From: Echria macrotheca
Taxonomy: Eukaryota; Ascomycota; Sordariomycetes; Sordariales; Schizotheciaceae
Direction of reading: 5' to 3'
Assembly (NCBI GenBank): GCA_030411725.1
Contig: MU839837.1
Location: 496,001 to 560,000, forward strand
Length of the DNA stretch: 64,000 bases
Below, piece after piece: positions 1 to 10,734 of the stretch. The notes beneath the pieces are model-generated. The model made no database searches. It had not been told where the DNA came from and saw only the letters and a list, made by a program, of their open reading frames with translations. Every line of letters begins with the position of its first letter. The first letter of the stretch is position 1. The translations under genes were made by a program, and so were the position numbers.

Positions 1-1
1 A

Positions 2-1057
2 TGGGAGCGCAAGCTGTGGCACCAGCTGACGAACCAGCTGATCGACTTCTTCAACAAGCCGGGCAGCGCCCCGCAGCGCCTGCCCTTCTTCACCAACTTC
101 GTCCTCAAGTTCGCCGATAAGATCAACCAGCTCAAGTTCGTCGACCTGGCCCTGAAGGCGGCGACACAATGTAAAAGCAACGCGGAGCGCCTCGCGTTCA
201 TGGAGGCGGTGGTCAAGAAGGTCGACCACGAGGACTCGCAGGACGCCCTCGTGTTCGCCACCATCGCCGTCGCCCGCGTCCGGCTCGACCTCGAGGACCT
301 CGACGGCGCGCGCAAGGAGCTCGACCGCGCCGAGCGCGTGCTCGACTCGTTCGACTCGGTCGAGACCATCGTGCACGCGGCCTTCTACGGCGCCCAGGCC
401 GACTACTACCAGGCTAAGATGGACTTTGGCGCCTACTACCGCAACGCGCTGCTCTACCTGGCCTGCATCGACATCAAGCAGCTCTCGCCGGCGGACCAGC
501 GCCGGCGCGCCTACGACCTGTCGCTCGCCGCCCTCGTCAGCAGCAGCATCTACAACTTCGGCGAGCTCCTGCTGCACCCCATCCTCAAGGCGCTCACACA
601 GCGCGAGGACGACCGCTGGCTCGCCGAGCTGCTCTTCGCCTTTAACCGCGGCGACCTGGACGCCTACGAAGCCCTGTCGCACCGCGTCCAGGCCCACCCC
701 CTGCTGAGCCGCCACGTCCGCAAGCTGCGCGAGAAGATCTACCTCGCCGCCCTGACCGAGGCCGTCGTCCGCCGCCCGCCGCACGACCGCGCCATGACGT
801 TCGAGACGATCGCGGAGGAGACCAAGGTGCGTCCGGACGAGATCGAGCACCTCGTCATGAAGGCGCTGAGTCTCGGGCTGCTGCGCGGGACCATCGACCA
901 GGTCGACGGGGTGGCGCACATCAACTGGGTCCAGCCCAAGGTGCTCGATATGAAGCAGATTGAGAACATGCGGCAGCGGTTGCTGGAGTGGGATTCGAGC
1001 GTCAATCGGCTTGGTAACTGGATCGAGGCGGCTGGGCAGGATGTGTGGGCGGCGTAA
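2..1057 (+). CDS. rpn9: 26S proteasome lid subunit Rpn9 (3' part, partial)
   Basis: The frame is open from base 2 to the TAA at 1055-1057, giving 351 visible residues; the N-terminus and any 5' exons lie outside the window. Rpn9 (human PSMD13) is a PCI-domain scaffold of the proteasome lid, helping hold Rpn5/Rpn8/Rpn11 together. Visible features are the N-terminal helical region (WERKLWHQLTNQLIDFF), TPR-like helices through the middle, and the C-terminal PCI winged helix (MTFETIAEETKVRPDEIE, then VDGVAHINWVQPKVLD). The family is about 380 residues, so perhaps 30 are missing. No intron interrupts the visible part. It converges on gaa1 with a 274-bp gap. Rpn12, another lid subunit, lies about 61 kb away. 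Identification is by recalled family similarity. Confidence 0.93.
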   Translation, partial: WERKLWHQLTNQLIDFFNKPGSAPQRLPFFTNFVLKFADKINQLKFVDLALKAATQCKSNAERLAFMEAVVKKVDHEDSQDALVFATIAVARVRLDLEDLDGARKELDRAERVLDSFDSVETIVHAAFYGAQADYYQAKMDFGAYYRNALLYLACIDIKQLSPADQRRRAYDLSLAALVSSSIYNFGELLLHPILKALTQREDDRWLAELLFAFNRGDLDAYEALSHRVQAHPLLSRHVRKLREKIYLAALTEAVVRRPPHDRAMTFETIAEETKVRPDEIEHLVMKALSLGLLRGTIDQVDGVAHINWVQPKVLDMKQIENMRQRLLEWDSSVNRLGNWIEAAGQDVWAA

Positions 1058-1331
1058 GGGGGAGCTGTATAAATAGAGTAATGCGGAGCCATGAATAGAC
1101 TTGGGTTCTGGTCATGATCACAAACATTGTCCCCGAAAAGGTGAACAAGGTAAAGGGGAAGAAACGTGGATTCCTCAGTAACTCCATGCCGCTATGTCTC
1201 TACAACTCAAGAATCCCATATAGCATATCACTTTTTTGTCCCTCCTGACCCCCAACCCCGAACATGATTCTAACCAGAAAGCAGAAAGCATTGATGTATT
1301 AACCCTCACTCCGCCTATATGTATGCATACA

Positions 1332-3329
1332 TTACAAAGTCTTGACCTTCCTCTCCTCAGGCCTCCCAAGCACGACCAAGCTCCCAGCCATCCAAGCAGG
1401 CCACCAGACGCACCACACCACGACGGGCGTATACATGCCGCACACGTCCCAGGCGAACGCGGCCCCGCGCAGGATCGTGGACACGTCCAGCCCGCGCCAT
1501 ACCGCCGTGGCGATGAGCAGTGCAGCCGTGGGGCTGACTGCATTTAGGAGGGAAGCGCACAGGAAGCGGGCTGCTGGAGACGTGGGGAAGGGACGCATAA
1601 AGGTCAGGGGGGCCGCGAGGAGGCCGATGATCAGGGCTAGGCTGAAGTTGAGCGTTGCGAGGGAGGAGAGGAACATGCCTAGGAGGAGAAGGGAGAACGA
1701 CTTTATGAGCTGGTATTGTTGTGTTGTTGGGGCGTGGTACTGGGTTAGGTATTGTGAGAGGGCGAAGGGGAGGAGGGTGTTGAGGACGGCGAAGATGGTG
1801 AAGGTTGGAGTTAGCATCTGCATCACCTGTTAGTATATATACCGCCGAATGTTTAGACGATGTAAGGGACATACGCTCTCGGTGGCATGGTTGAACAGAT
1901 ATAGTGGGACGACAGCCAGAAACTGGCAGAGCGTCACGACGCCCAGGGGGAGAAACAAGTCTCTCTCTACGGCCGGGGTGCTCGGGTTTCCGTCCGAACC
2001 ATCCTGCTCAGGCTCCTTCTTGGCGTTCTGGACCGGCTGGCCGCTCTTCACCCACAGGGCAATGGCCATAATCGTAAAGTTGGCCGCCACCAACATGGCA
2101 CTCGGCAGATATGTGCCAATACTCACAAACCGCTCCCGCTGCATCAGCAGATAGAAAAAGAAGCTTTGGTGCAGATGCTCGAGCAGGTTGTTCAGACTGC
2201 GGAACGTGCCCTCGACGACACGACCCATGGCCATCTCGTCCTGCCACCCGATGCCAAACGGCTGGAGCGTCACGGCGTCGACATGATACGGAATAAAACT
2301 GCTGTGCGGGCCGCTGGCCAGTCCAAGACCCTGCTTCAGCATGCCGCGCAGCATGGTCCGCAGCCGGTCGGGGTACTGGTCGTTGTGGTGCCACATCTCC
2401 TGTATGGAGACACCCATGCCCATCTGCCCGCCCGCGATACTGTTGACCGAGTTGATCAGGTCGAGGTTGGGCAGCTGTCCGTTGACGCCGTCGTAGACAA
2501 TGTGCACGCTCTCGAACCGTCCCTCCTGGGCGTAGTCGAGCGCGATCGCGCCCTGTAGAGCCCCCGACTTGAGGGGGAGACTATCGACGCGCGAAGAGTC
2601 GTGCGCATCGTGGTAGGCGTCCACCCACGCCTGCGGCCCGGCGATGCTGTCGGGCGTGACGAGGAAGATGATGTCCTTGGACCACAGTGACCAGCGCTTG
2701 AAGTAGCGCGCGAGCGTCAGGATCAGGGGTATCCCGTTGCGATTGTGTTCCCCCTTGACATTCTCCCACGCGGCCACCAGCACAATCGCCTCGGTGGCAT
2801 CTCCCCGCGGCGCCTGGAGGATGGCGTACAGGTTCTCGCCCGAGTAGACGCGCCCGGCCGACTGGTAGGTAAAGTTCTGCCGGGATGTTTTGAGCCCGAT
2901 ACTCTTGACGATGGTCTCGAGTCCGTCGTTGATCCTGGCGCGCACCCACAGTCAGCAATTGATTGCTCGCGACCCAGAACCACACACATGCTGCCAGTCA
3001 CTCACTCTATATTGCTCTTGCCCACCAGGCCGCCCGTCTCGTGCTTGTACGCCCGGAAGACATTCTGATCGCTTCCGCCGAAATACGTGTGCACCTGGCC
3101 CGGGAGGAGGGCGTTCTCCGAGATGTACGTCCGGCGCGAGTAGTCATCGAGCGGGAGGAGGAAGAGCCAGACAACGCCGACAACGATGCACAGCAGCGAC
3201 AAGTACGGCGGAAGCTTGAGGAGACGCGGGTCGCGTCTTATGCGCAGCACGCCAGCTGTTTGTGCGCAATCACGTTAGCCGACATTGATGACAGACTTCC
3301 AGGCGGCACTTACACAAAAGACGCGGCAT
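1332..3329 (-). CDS. gaa1: GPI transamidase component Gaa1
   Basis: Four exons on the minus strand (3329-3314, 3255-3006, 2934-1875, 1817-1332) join to a 603-residue protein. The first exon is only 16 nt (MPRLL and one base) and is required to supply the ATG. Gaa1 is the ER-membrane subunit of GPI transamidase, which attaches GPI anchors to proteins. A basic N-terminus is followed by a first membrane helix near residues 18-38 (YLSLLCIVVGVVWLFLLPL). A large lumenal M28-peptidase-like domain follows (TEAIVLVAAWENVKGEHNRN, QAWVDAYHD), then several C-terminal membrane helices. For the last intron an acceptor sits directly after the branch-like CTAAC; I chose the next AG (exon from 1817), since the first leaves no room for a branch. 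The alternative adds three residues. Confidence 0.92.
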
Positions 3330-3691
3330 CTTGCACCACTGCGCAAGGTGTTCTGCATCTACACCTGGAGGAGCTGCGGCTGTCGAAACGTGGACCTCGA
3401 GGGTTTCCAAGACACGTCGTGTAAGCTGGCCTGCAAATAATTAATTGACCCGTTAGCTGAATTATCGCCCCGCACAGCGGCGCCATACCCCTGCAAGGTA
3501 CAGATCCAGGGGTTTAAACTTTAAAAACACCAATAAAATGAACCATTACTTCATTGGCAGCACAACTGGACATACTGTGTAGCCAGTCGTTTTGGCTGCT
3601 TCCTCTATCATATATGCTTCACGTCGCTTTAAAAATAGAGAATTTGTACAACTTAAACACCCAGACTGTATCCAATTTCGTCATCCCCCGT
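3330..3691. other. Intergenic, rbd2 3' side / gaa1 promoter
   Basis: A 362-bp spacer between two minus-strand genes. It must hold the rbd2 3' UTR and the gaa1 promoter. I see no other gene or repeat. Confidence 0.6.
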
Positions 3692-4759
3692 TCACGGCCC
3701 TAACCTTTGGCTTGACCCGACCATACCCAACGCGACACCGGAGCTCCTAGGAGGCGGGCTCCCGGACGTGGGCAACACACCAAACCGACCATATGTCTTC
3801 TGGTCGAGACTCACGTAATGTGGAAGACGGCCCAAGAGGTTCAGCTTGCTCTCCACAAACCGCAGCGCCTTCTCGGGCGGAGCCAAGTACTTGAGATAGC
3901 CCAGGCCGCCTGTTGAAGCAAGTCAGCATTGCAATCTCTACGACCAACAGATGAAACCACATACAGAAATACCCAACCGCCAGCCCTGACAAGTGTCCCA
4001 AGAAGCTGGAGCTCGGCACCAGCGCAGCAACGCAGAGCAGAAGCGCAATCGGCGTGGTCCAGGTCGGGATATTGTGCGTTCCCACAACGAGATAGGGGTT
4101 CATCTTATACGTCCGGATCGCCTCAATGCCGAGAAGCAAGAAGACCCAAATACTGCAAACGAATTAGCAATGATCCACACAATCATATCTTACTACCCCA
4201 AAAAAGAACACACCTCGCGCCCATTACACTGGTATTCGCCCGCAGCACAAACTTCTCGATGAACAGGTAAATAAACGCCGGCAACGTCGCAAACGCTATT
4301 GCTCAATCGTCAGCAAATTTGTCCATCCCAAACACTAGAACTTTCTCATTAAAAAACCTACGCCCAAAAAACAGCGCCAACGAAGTCAACGTCCCATACT
4401 CAGCCTCGAACCGCTCCAGCAGCGGAATGAGCGCAAGAATGTTCATGACAGCATGAAAAAGGTTGAGGTGTATAAACGGGAAAGTATTCAGCCGGTACAC
4501 TAAACCACCACACAATCAAATTAGCTTGAACCCCCCATATATCGTTTTAGTCAGTCCAAAACTCACAGGTCGTAATCCCAACCAAATCCGGAACCAGCGC
4601 GCCCCAATTCCTCAGATCCAGAACCGGCACCAAGCCCAGCACCCAAAACACCACAATCGCCACCAGCACGAGCCGCGTGAACAGCGGCAGCCGGTTGGCA
4701 TAGGACCGGACGCGCGTGCCGCGCAGCAGCGCCGCGAAGCTGATGGCCGGTGATGGCAT
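3692..4759 (-). CDS. rbd2: Rhomboid intramembrane serine protease (Rbd2-type)
   Basis: Five exons (4759-4567, 4499-4362, 4295-4214, 4152-3965, 3909-3692) join to 272 residues, the usual size for fungal Rbd2. Rhomboids cleave transmembrane substrates inside the bilayer; Rbd2 is a Golgi/ER enzyme that in fission yeast and Aspergillus activates the sterol regulator SREBP. Visible are the FPFIHLNLFHAVMN segment of helix 2, the LALFFGP...LPAFIYLFIEKF helix, the candidate nucleophile Ser138 in GASIW, and the candidate base His191 in FLGHLSGLAVGYF. The GxSG signature reads GASI, an atypical last position. The conserved YLAPPEKALRFVESKLNLLG tail is present. It lies tail-to-head upstream of gaa1. Assignment to Rbd2 rather than another rhomboid class rests on the C-terminal tail. 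Confidence 0.9.
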
Positions 4760-5303
4760 CGGAAGAAGACAAGCGGGCCGGGCACTCTCTCTGCTAGGAA
4801 ATTCGAGGTGTCGCGCGTGGCGCGCGGAAGGGTCGGGTCGCGGTCGTAGGTCAATTCGGCAGCCGAAGGAGCGACAAGGGTGCTACCATAGCGTGTCGAT
4901 AGCAACAACAACAGAAACGTCCGCCTTTCCAGGGAGATCCGATGCTCGCTGAAAATGATTCAAAAGTTGACCTGGCCGCAAACGTTACGATGGACCCGCG
5001 ACCGCGCCTTATCGCCCAAATTGCGGGTCGTTATCAGGACCGTTTATCTGGCCCCTTGACTTCGGTTACCTGCATACCGAGGCACATTCAAACTGCCGGC
5101 TGCCCTAGGCCGATTGCGGCTCAACTACGGATACATTGTCACAAGCAACAGAAAGTAATTTAACGAATTCATTGAAATGCATAGGCCATGACTTATAGTT
5201 ACAAAAAGGGAAAATTCTGCGTATTGCGCCGTTCCAGGTATCCCTGAGCCGCCCCATCACTTCTCCTCCCAATCCCCCATCATGCAAGCTAATGTCATCT
5301 GAT
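4760..5303. other. Intergenic, aconitase 3' side / rbd2 promoter
   Basis: A 544-bp spacer between two minus-strand genes. I see no additional coding frame with support and no repeat. Confidence 0.55.
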
Positions 5304-7840
5304 TTATTTGTTGGCCTTGGCCATGGTGTTGAGCGCGCTGCCGTTCTTGAACCACTCAATCTGAGGAGCGTTGAACGTGTGCGAAAGCTTAACCTCGAAA
5401 GGCTCACCATCCTTGGGGTGCACAACCATGGTCAAGGGCTTGCCAACCTCGAGCTCGGTGCAGTGGATGTCGACCCGGTCATCGGGTTGGATCTTGTCAT
5501 AGTCGGCAGGGTCGGAGAAGGTAAGGGGAAGCATACCCTGCTTCTTGAGGTTGGTCTCGTGGATACGGGCGAAAGAGCGGGTGATGATGGCGAGACCACC
5601 AAGATGGCGGGGCTCAAGAGCAGCGTGCTCACGCGAAGAGCCCTCACCGTAGTTCCAGTCACCAATAACAACCCACTTGATACCCTTCTTCTTGTAGTCA
5701 CGGGCAACGGCAGGAACGGCGTCGAACTCGCCAGTCGTCGTGTTCTTGACCTTGTTAGCCTCGCCGTTGGCGGCGTTGATGGCACCGATAAGCATGTTGT
5801 TGGAGATGTTGTCAAGATGGCCACGGTACTTGAGCCACGGGCCGGCCATCGAGATGTGATCGGTGGTGGTCTTGCCCTGCGCCTTGATGAGGATAGGGCA
5901 GTCGAGGGCGTCCTTGCCATCCCACGGCTGGAAGGGCGACAGGATCTGGAGACGGTCAGAGGTGGGCGAAACCTGGACGGACACGGCATCGCGGTTGGCG
6001 GGAGGAGCCTGGTAGGTGTCCTGGCCAGGATCATACCCGCGGTCGGGCAGAGCATCGCCGGTGGGAGGCGTCAGGAGGAACTCGTTGCCGTCCTTGTCCT
6101 TGAGCTTGTCAACCAGGGGGTTGAAGTGGAGAGTGCCAGCAATGGTCATGGCCGTGACGAGATCGGGCGAGGTGACGAAAGAGTGAGTGGCGGGGTTGCC
6201 ATCATTACGTCCAGTGAAGTTGCGGTTGTACGACGAGATGATCGAGTTGGCCTCGCCCTTCTTCACGTCCTTGCGATCCCACTGTCCAATGCAAGGGCCG
6301 CAAGCATTGGCGAGAACGACACCGCCGAACTCCTCGAACGTCTGGAGCTGGCCGTCGCGCTCAATGGTGGCACGGACCTGCTCGGAACCGGGGGTGACAA
6401 AGAAGGTGGACTTGGCCTTGACGCCGTGGTTGAGGGCATCACGGGCGATCGAGGCAGAGCGCGACATATCCTCGTACGACGAGTTGGTGCAAGAGCCAAT
6501 AAGACCGACCTTGAGCTCATCGGGCCAGCCGTTGGCCTTGACAGCCTCGGAGAACTTGGAGATGGGCGTCGCAAGATCAGGGGTGAAGGGGCCGTTGATA
6601 TGGGGCTCGAGCTCCGACAGGTTGATCTCAATCAGCTGGTCGTACTCGGCACCCTCATCCTCACGGAGCTCCTTGGCGTAGGAGCGAGCGAAGTCACCAA
6701 TGTCCTTGCGCTTGGTCGCGGCGAGGTAGTCGTACATGCGGTCGTTGAAGGGGAACACCGAAGTCGTAGCACCAATCTCAGCACCCCTAGAAACATGTCA
6801 GCATTGTGTCACCATTTAGGTCGAAGAATTCCGTACATGTTGCAAATAGTAGCCTAGACAAAGCTGTTAGCAAAATGGTCACTTTTACTTGTCATAAAGG
6901 GGCTGCCTACCATGCCAGTGGCCGAGACGGTCTCGACACCAGGACCGTGATACTCAACGATAGCACCGGTTCCGCCCTTCACAGTGAGGATACCGGCCAC
7001 CTTGAGAATAATGTCCTTGGGCGCAGTCCAGCCAGACATCTGTCCAGTAAGCTTGACACCGATAACCTTGGGGGCTTTGAGCTCCCAGGGGAGGTTAGCC
7101 ATGACGTCGACGGCATCAGCACCACCAACGCCAATGGCGCACATGCCGAGACCACCAGCATTGGGAGTGTGAGAGTCAGTGCCGATAAGAAGACCACCGG
7201 GGAATGCGTAGTTCTCGAGAAGGATCTGGTGGATGATACCAGAGCCGGGCTTCCAGAAACCGATGTTGTACTTGGCGCAGGCGGACGAGAGGAAGTCATA
7301 GACCTCCTTGTTGATGCTGACGGCACGCTCGAGATCCTTGGCACCACCAATCTGGGCCTCAATCAAGTGGTCGCAGTGGACGGTGGTGGGATTCGCAACC
7401 GAGGGCATGCCAGCGGACATGAACTGGAGAATGGCCATCTGGGCGGTGGCATCCTGGCAGGCAACGCGGTCGGGGCGCAGGCGCAGATAAGACACACCCC
7501 GCTCGATATCTTGGCCCTCCGGGTCGTCCAAGTGCGAGTAGAGGATCTTCTCGGCGAATGTGAGGGGGCGGTTGAGCCTGGATCGCACAATGGCGAGGTT
7601 CTCAGACATCTTCTTGTAGTTGATGAAGTTGCCCTCCTCCCAGTTGTTTTGCCGCACCTACAACGTGCGCGATTAGCTATCCATTGGAACTGCGGATAAG
7701 GCCGTTGGTGCTCGACGAGCACTCACCTTCCTGTCCAGAGGAGAGTCTGTGACGGTGGCCATGCATCGCAGGCCCTTGCTGGCGGTGCTGCCCAGAGCAC
7801 GGCTCCGGGCGACGCCCAGGAGCTGACGAGAAGCCAACAT
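5304..7840 (-). CDS. aco1: Aconitate hydratase, mitochondrial
   Basis: Four exons (7840-7727, 7657-6911, a 17-nt microexon 6853-6837, and 6786-5304) join to 786 residues. Aconitase interconverts citrate and isocitrate in the TCA cycle. An Arg/Ser/Ala-rich start (MLASRQLLGVARSRALGS) looks like a mitochondrial presequence. The three [4Fe-4S] cysteine ligands are visible: one in IGSCTNSSYEDM and two in ACGPCIGQW. TDSHTPNAGGLG and GEGSSREHAALEPR carry active-site residues. The microexon encodes ATICN plus two bases; skipping it breaks the conserved join into GAEIGATTSVFPF. Codon bias is strong and G/C-ending, as expected for a highly expressed gene, which also explains the long antisense open frame. 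It faces bud20 divergently across 1.8 kb. Confidence 0.97.
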
Positions 7841-9636
7841 GGTGACGATCAGCTCGGCGAGCAGAGGGAATCAATTGGAGTGGAGAGGTTCAGAGCCACG
7901 GCACCGAGCTGGCTCTCGACAAGCAAAGAGGAAGACAGATCACTTCCCCGGGAACGACGTGTGCAGAGGATGTCAAGATGAAAAGAAAAAAATAGGTGGA
8001 GAGGTTTTCGGATCGCAAAGGAAAGCAGGCGGGATTTTAGATGGCAGTGGCAACGGGGTCTTGGAGCTCCTGCCACCGTCATAGCCGAGAAAGTCCTCGC
8101 GCAAATGGAGGCCAGGTCGCTGGCGAATCAGAGCGCGGCCGATTATGCTCTTTGGCAGTGTGGGGGAGCATTGGAGCATCGACATGACATGGCAGCCAGC
8201 CGGAGTGCGGCAGGCTAACCTGTTTCACGCTGTCCGATCATGTTTCCCTCGGCGAACACAAACCGACCATGCTGCCTTTCCACGGCTTCCCAGACCGCGA
8301 CGGCTCCGAGACGGCCGGCCGAGCATCTCCATTTCGAATTGGCCCGTGAGGCGCTTCAAGGCGGTCTCGACGACGAGTTTCCGTTGTCCTCATCGTCCAC
8401 AAGGCAGAACCATCGCCAGCTCCAGCAGCTCTGACAGGGATGCCTTCGCCTGAAGGGTCCCCGCGCAACAGGGAGTACCGAGGCTGCAACCTCTGTCTTC
8501 TGATGACTCTGAGAGGTCGCCAGTCGCGTTGCACTCTATTCTATTTACATGCAAAGACTTCTCGAGTTGATAGATGGCGGGACTGCTCTCTAGCTCGGCC
8601 CAGCTAGACTGACTGTAGGGGTCTGGAGGGATTGACAGCAAGAGGGTGACAGCTCTCACGGCTTGCATCATGACATGTGCGGGTGCTTCGTCATTGGCCG
8701 TACCCCACGGGAGAAGATATAATTACTGTGGTATGACGCCTGGCCCCTCACCGAGGGCAATCCCGTGCAATGTCTCAATTCCTCTTTAGAAGCTTCCCGA
8801 CCGAAGGTTACGGAGGTATTCATTGCCGGGCAGCAGGACCAGACAGCAAATGCCTCAGTCTGATGATTTATTTACCGCCGGAAGCTTTGCTTCTCAACGT
8901 GGGGCACGAGTCCGGGGTCTAGACGCGGGCTGTTCGCGGCTGCGAGGCTAGAAAAAGTGACGCAAACCTAGCCCTGTCCATCGGTTCTTGGATTGGCTGC
9001 CGGAGCTGTTCTTGATAGCAGTCTCTCTGGAGGCCGCGGATTAACTCGCTCACCTTCCACGGCGGAGAGCAGCATGGAGTCGAACTTTGGCCGATTTGTT
9101 CCCTCCGACGAACCAGTATTCCCTGCACCGGCGTGTCCAGGAAAAATCAACAGTCGCATAAATTGGCGCCGGGAACGAAATTTTTGCAGACCTGGAGACC
9201 TTTGTCGGTGGGGCCGTGGGAACCCGGGTGGGCGGAGACGCCGTTTCGCGCTCGGCTACGAAGGAGATTCGAGGGCGATAAGAAAAGAGCTCCGATTTCC
9301 ACCTTTCCGGCACGGAGAACGGCGTGTTTCCGAGAAGCTGTTGAATATCATGAGGAAACGGTGCTGCAGTGCATTCGGATCAAGTTGAAGCCTTTTTAGC
9401 TATCCCAACAAGTGTTATGCAGCAATGCTAAAGTTTGCGTCCAAACAGCCCGGCGGGCTGGTTGGTCGAAGCGTCGGATCCCACACCGGCAGAAAGTTGT
9501 CACCGCCAAAATTTTCCCCACGTTCCTGATTCTCCAACTCTCACTGCCAGACCGAGTGAAGCGACGACAACATCATCCCAGGATCTCAAATCGCAACCTC
9601 TATCTGTTAGCCAGGAATTCGCAGTCAGCCGTCATC
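7841..9636. other. Divergent intergenic region aco1/bud20
   Basis: 1.8 kb between divergent genes, holding the aconitase promoter and 5' UTR (A/G-rich on the plus strand near 7978-8000) and the bud20 promoter. Open frames are at most 131 codons, overlap on both strands and match nothing I recognise. No RNA gene or repeat was seen. Confidence 0.55.
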
Positions 9637-10084
9637 ATGGGTGTCTTAGCAAAGCGGACAATGACCAAGACCAGGAGGCGGTTAAGGTATGGCAAATGAG
9701 GGAAGGGCAGGCAAACAGAACCGCTGACTAGCACCAGGGATGTGGACCAGGTCAAAGCCGATTTGACAAACCCAAGACATCTCCAACTACACAAAGAGAC
9801 CAAGGCAGCGGAAGACCTGCCTGGATTCGGCAAACATTACTGTGTAGAGTGTGCAAAGTGGTTTGAGACGGAAACGAGCCTCACCACGCATACCAAGGGC
9901 AAGCCACACAAGAGGAGGTGGGCTTTCATACTCATTCTGGCCCGGGTTGCCGTCATTAACTGTTACCAGACTCAAGCAGCTGAAAGAGGGCCCCTACACG
10001 CACAAAGAAGCCGATGCCGCGGTCGGCTTATGGACCGACAATGGAAAAGGGAGAACGGAGTCGCAAGAAGTTGAGATGACCTGA
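9637..10084 (+). CDS. bud20: Bud20-like C2H2 zinc-finger ribosome export factor
   Basis: Three exons (9637-9686, 9738-9917, 9970-10084) give 114 residues. Bud20 (human ZNF593) binds pre-60S particles in the nucleus and accompanies them through the nuclear pore. A basic start (KRTMTKTRRRLRDVDQV) is followed by one C2H2 finger with Cys52, Cys55, His68 and His74 (CVECAKWFETETSL...H), then the family motif LKEGPYTHKEADAAVGL. Length and motif order match the family well. Both introns are about 51 nt. The residue after the first splice is made by AG plus G, and the second join restores HKRRLKQLKEGPY. Confidence 0.94.
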
Positions 10085-10734
10085 GGGCGGCATGTCCACT
10101 GCAATGGGTTCGGCCTGGTTCGTGGCCTCTCGTGCCCATCCGGATCATCAAGCCCTTCCCGAGTTATTCGACAGCATTATTCGACAGCGCGAAATTTGCT
10201 GCTCCCACAACTGCACATCGTCCCACACTCAAGAACGACAGCACCGCCTTGGGGTGCTCTAGAGGCGTGGCTTCATTGCGGAATCTACACGCGTCCATAA
10301 GAGATATCCTCCCCGAACATTCGATGCCAGAGCTAGCTGCCAGAAGGGGAGCCCGATTCTGTTAGATGGATTGTCTGACCGAACACTCGGACCCTGGCAC
10401 GAGTGGCAAAGAGGATTGATACTCCGGATAGAAATAGATCTGGGGGTAGCGAATGAAGTAGCAGTTATCTGCAGGGTCCAGGCCAAATAACCCGTTGAGC
10501 CTTCAGAGTGAAATGTTACTGTGATAATGGGATCAATTCCTCGATACATCTGATATACGGATATCCGATAGATGCATATTGCCAGCTGAAAGTCTTGGCC
10601 TGGCCCCACTCTGTGTTTGTTGCCTTCATGACATCGCGAACCAAATTGTCGTCGCAACTTCGAAACTTCTGCTGGCTGACTTCATGTTCCTTGCTGCAAG
10701 GCTGGCACGCATCACGAACCGACCAAGCTTAGTT
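10085..10734. other. Intergenic, bud20 to HAD/SAK gene
   Basis: 650 bp between two plus-strand genes; promoter of the downstream gene. In-frame ATGs upstream of the chosen start exist near 10684, so the 5' end of the next CDS could extend into this stretch. Nothing else was seen. Confidence 0.5.

Noticed and set aside
5292..6857. 521-codon open frame on the plus strand, antisense to aconitase
   Set aside because: It mirrors the aconitase exon on the opposite strand. Strong G/C-ending codon bias removes antisense stops, the composition (Val/Leu/Gly/Arg-rich) matches no family, and it spans an aconitase intron boundary.
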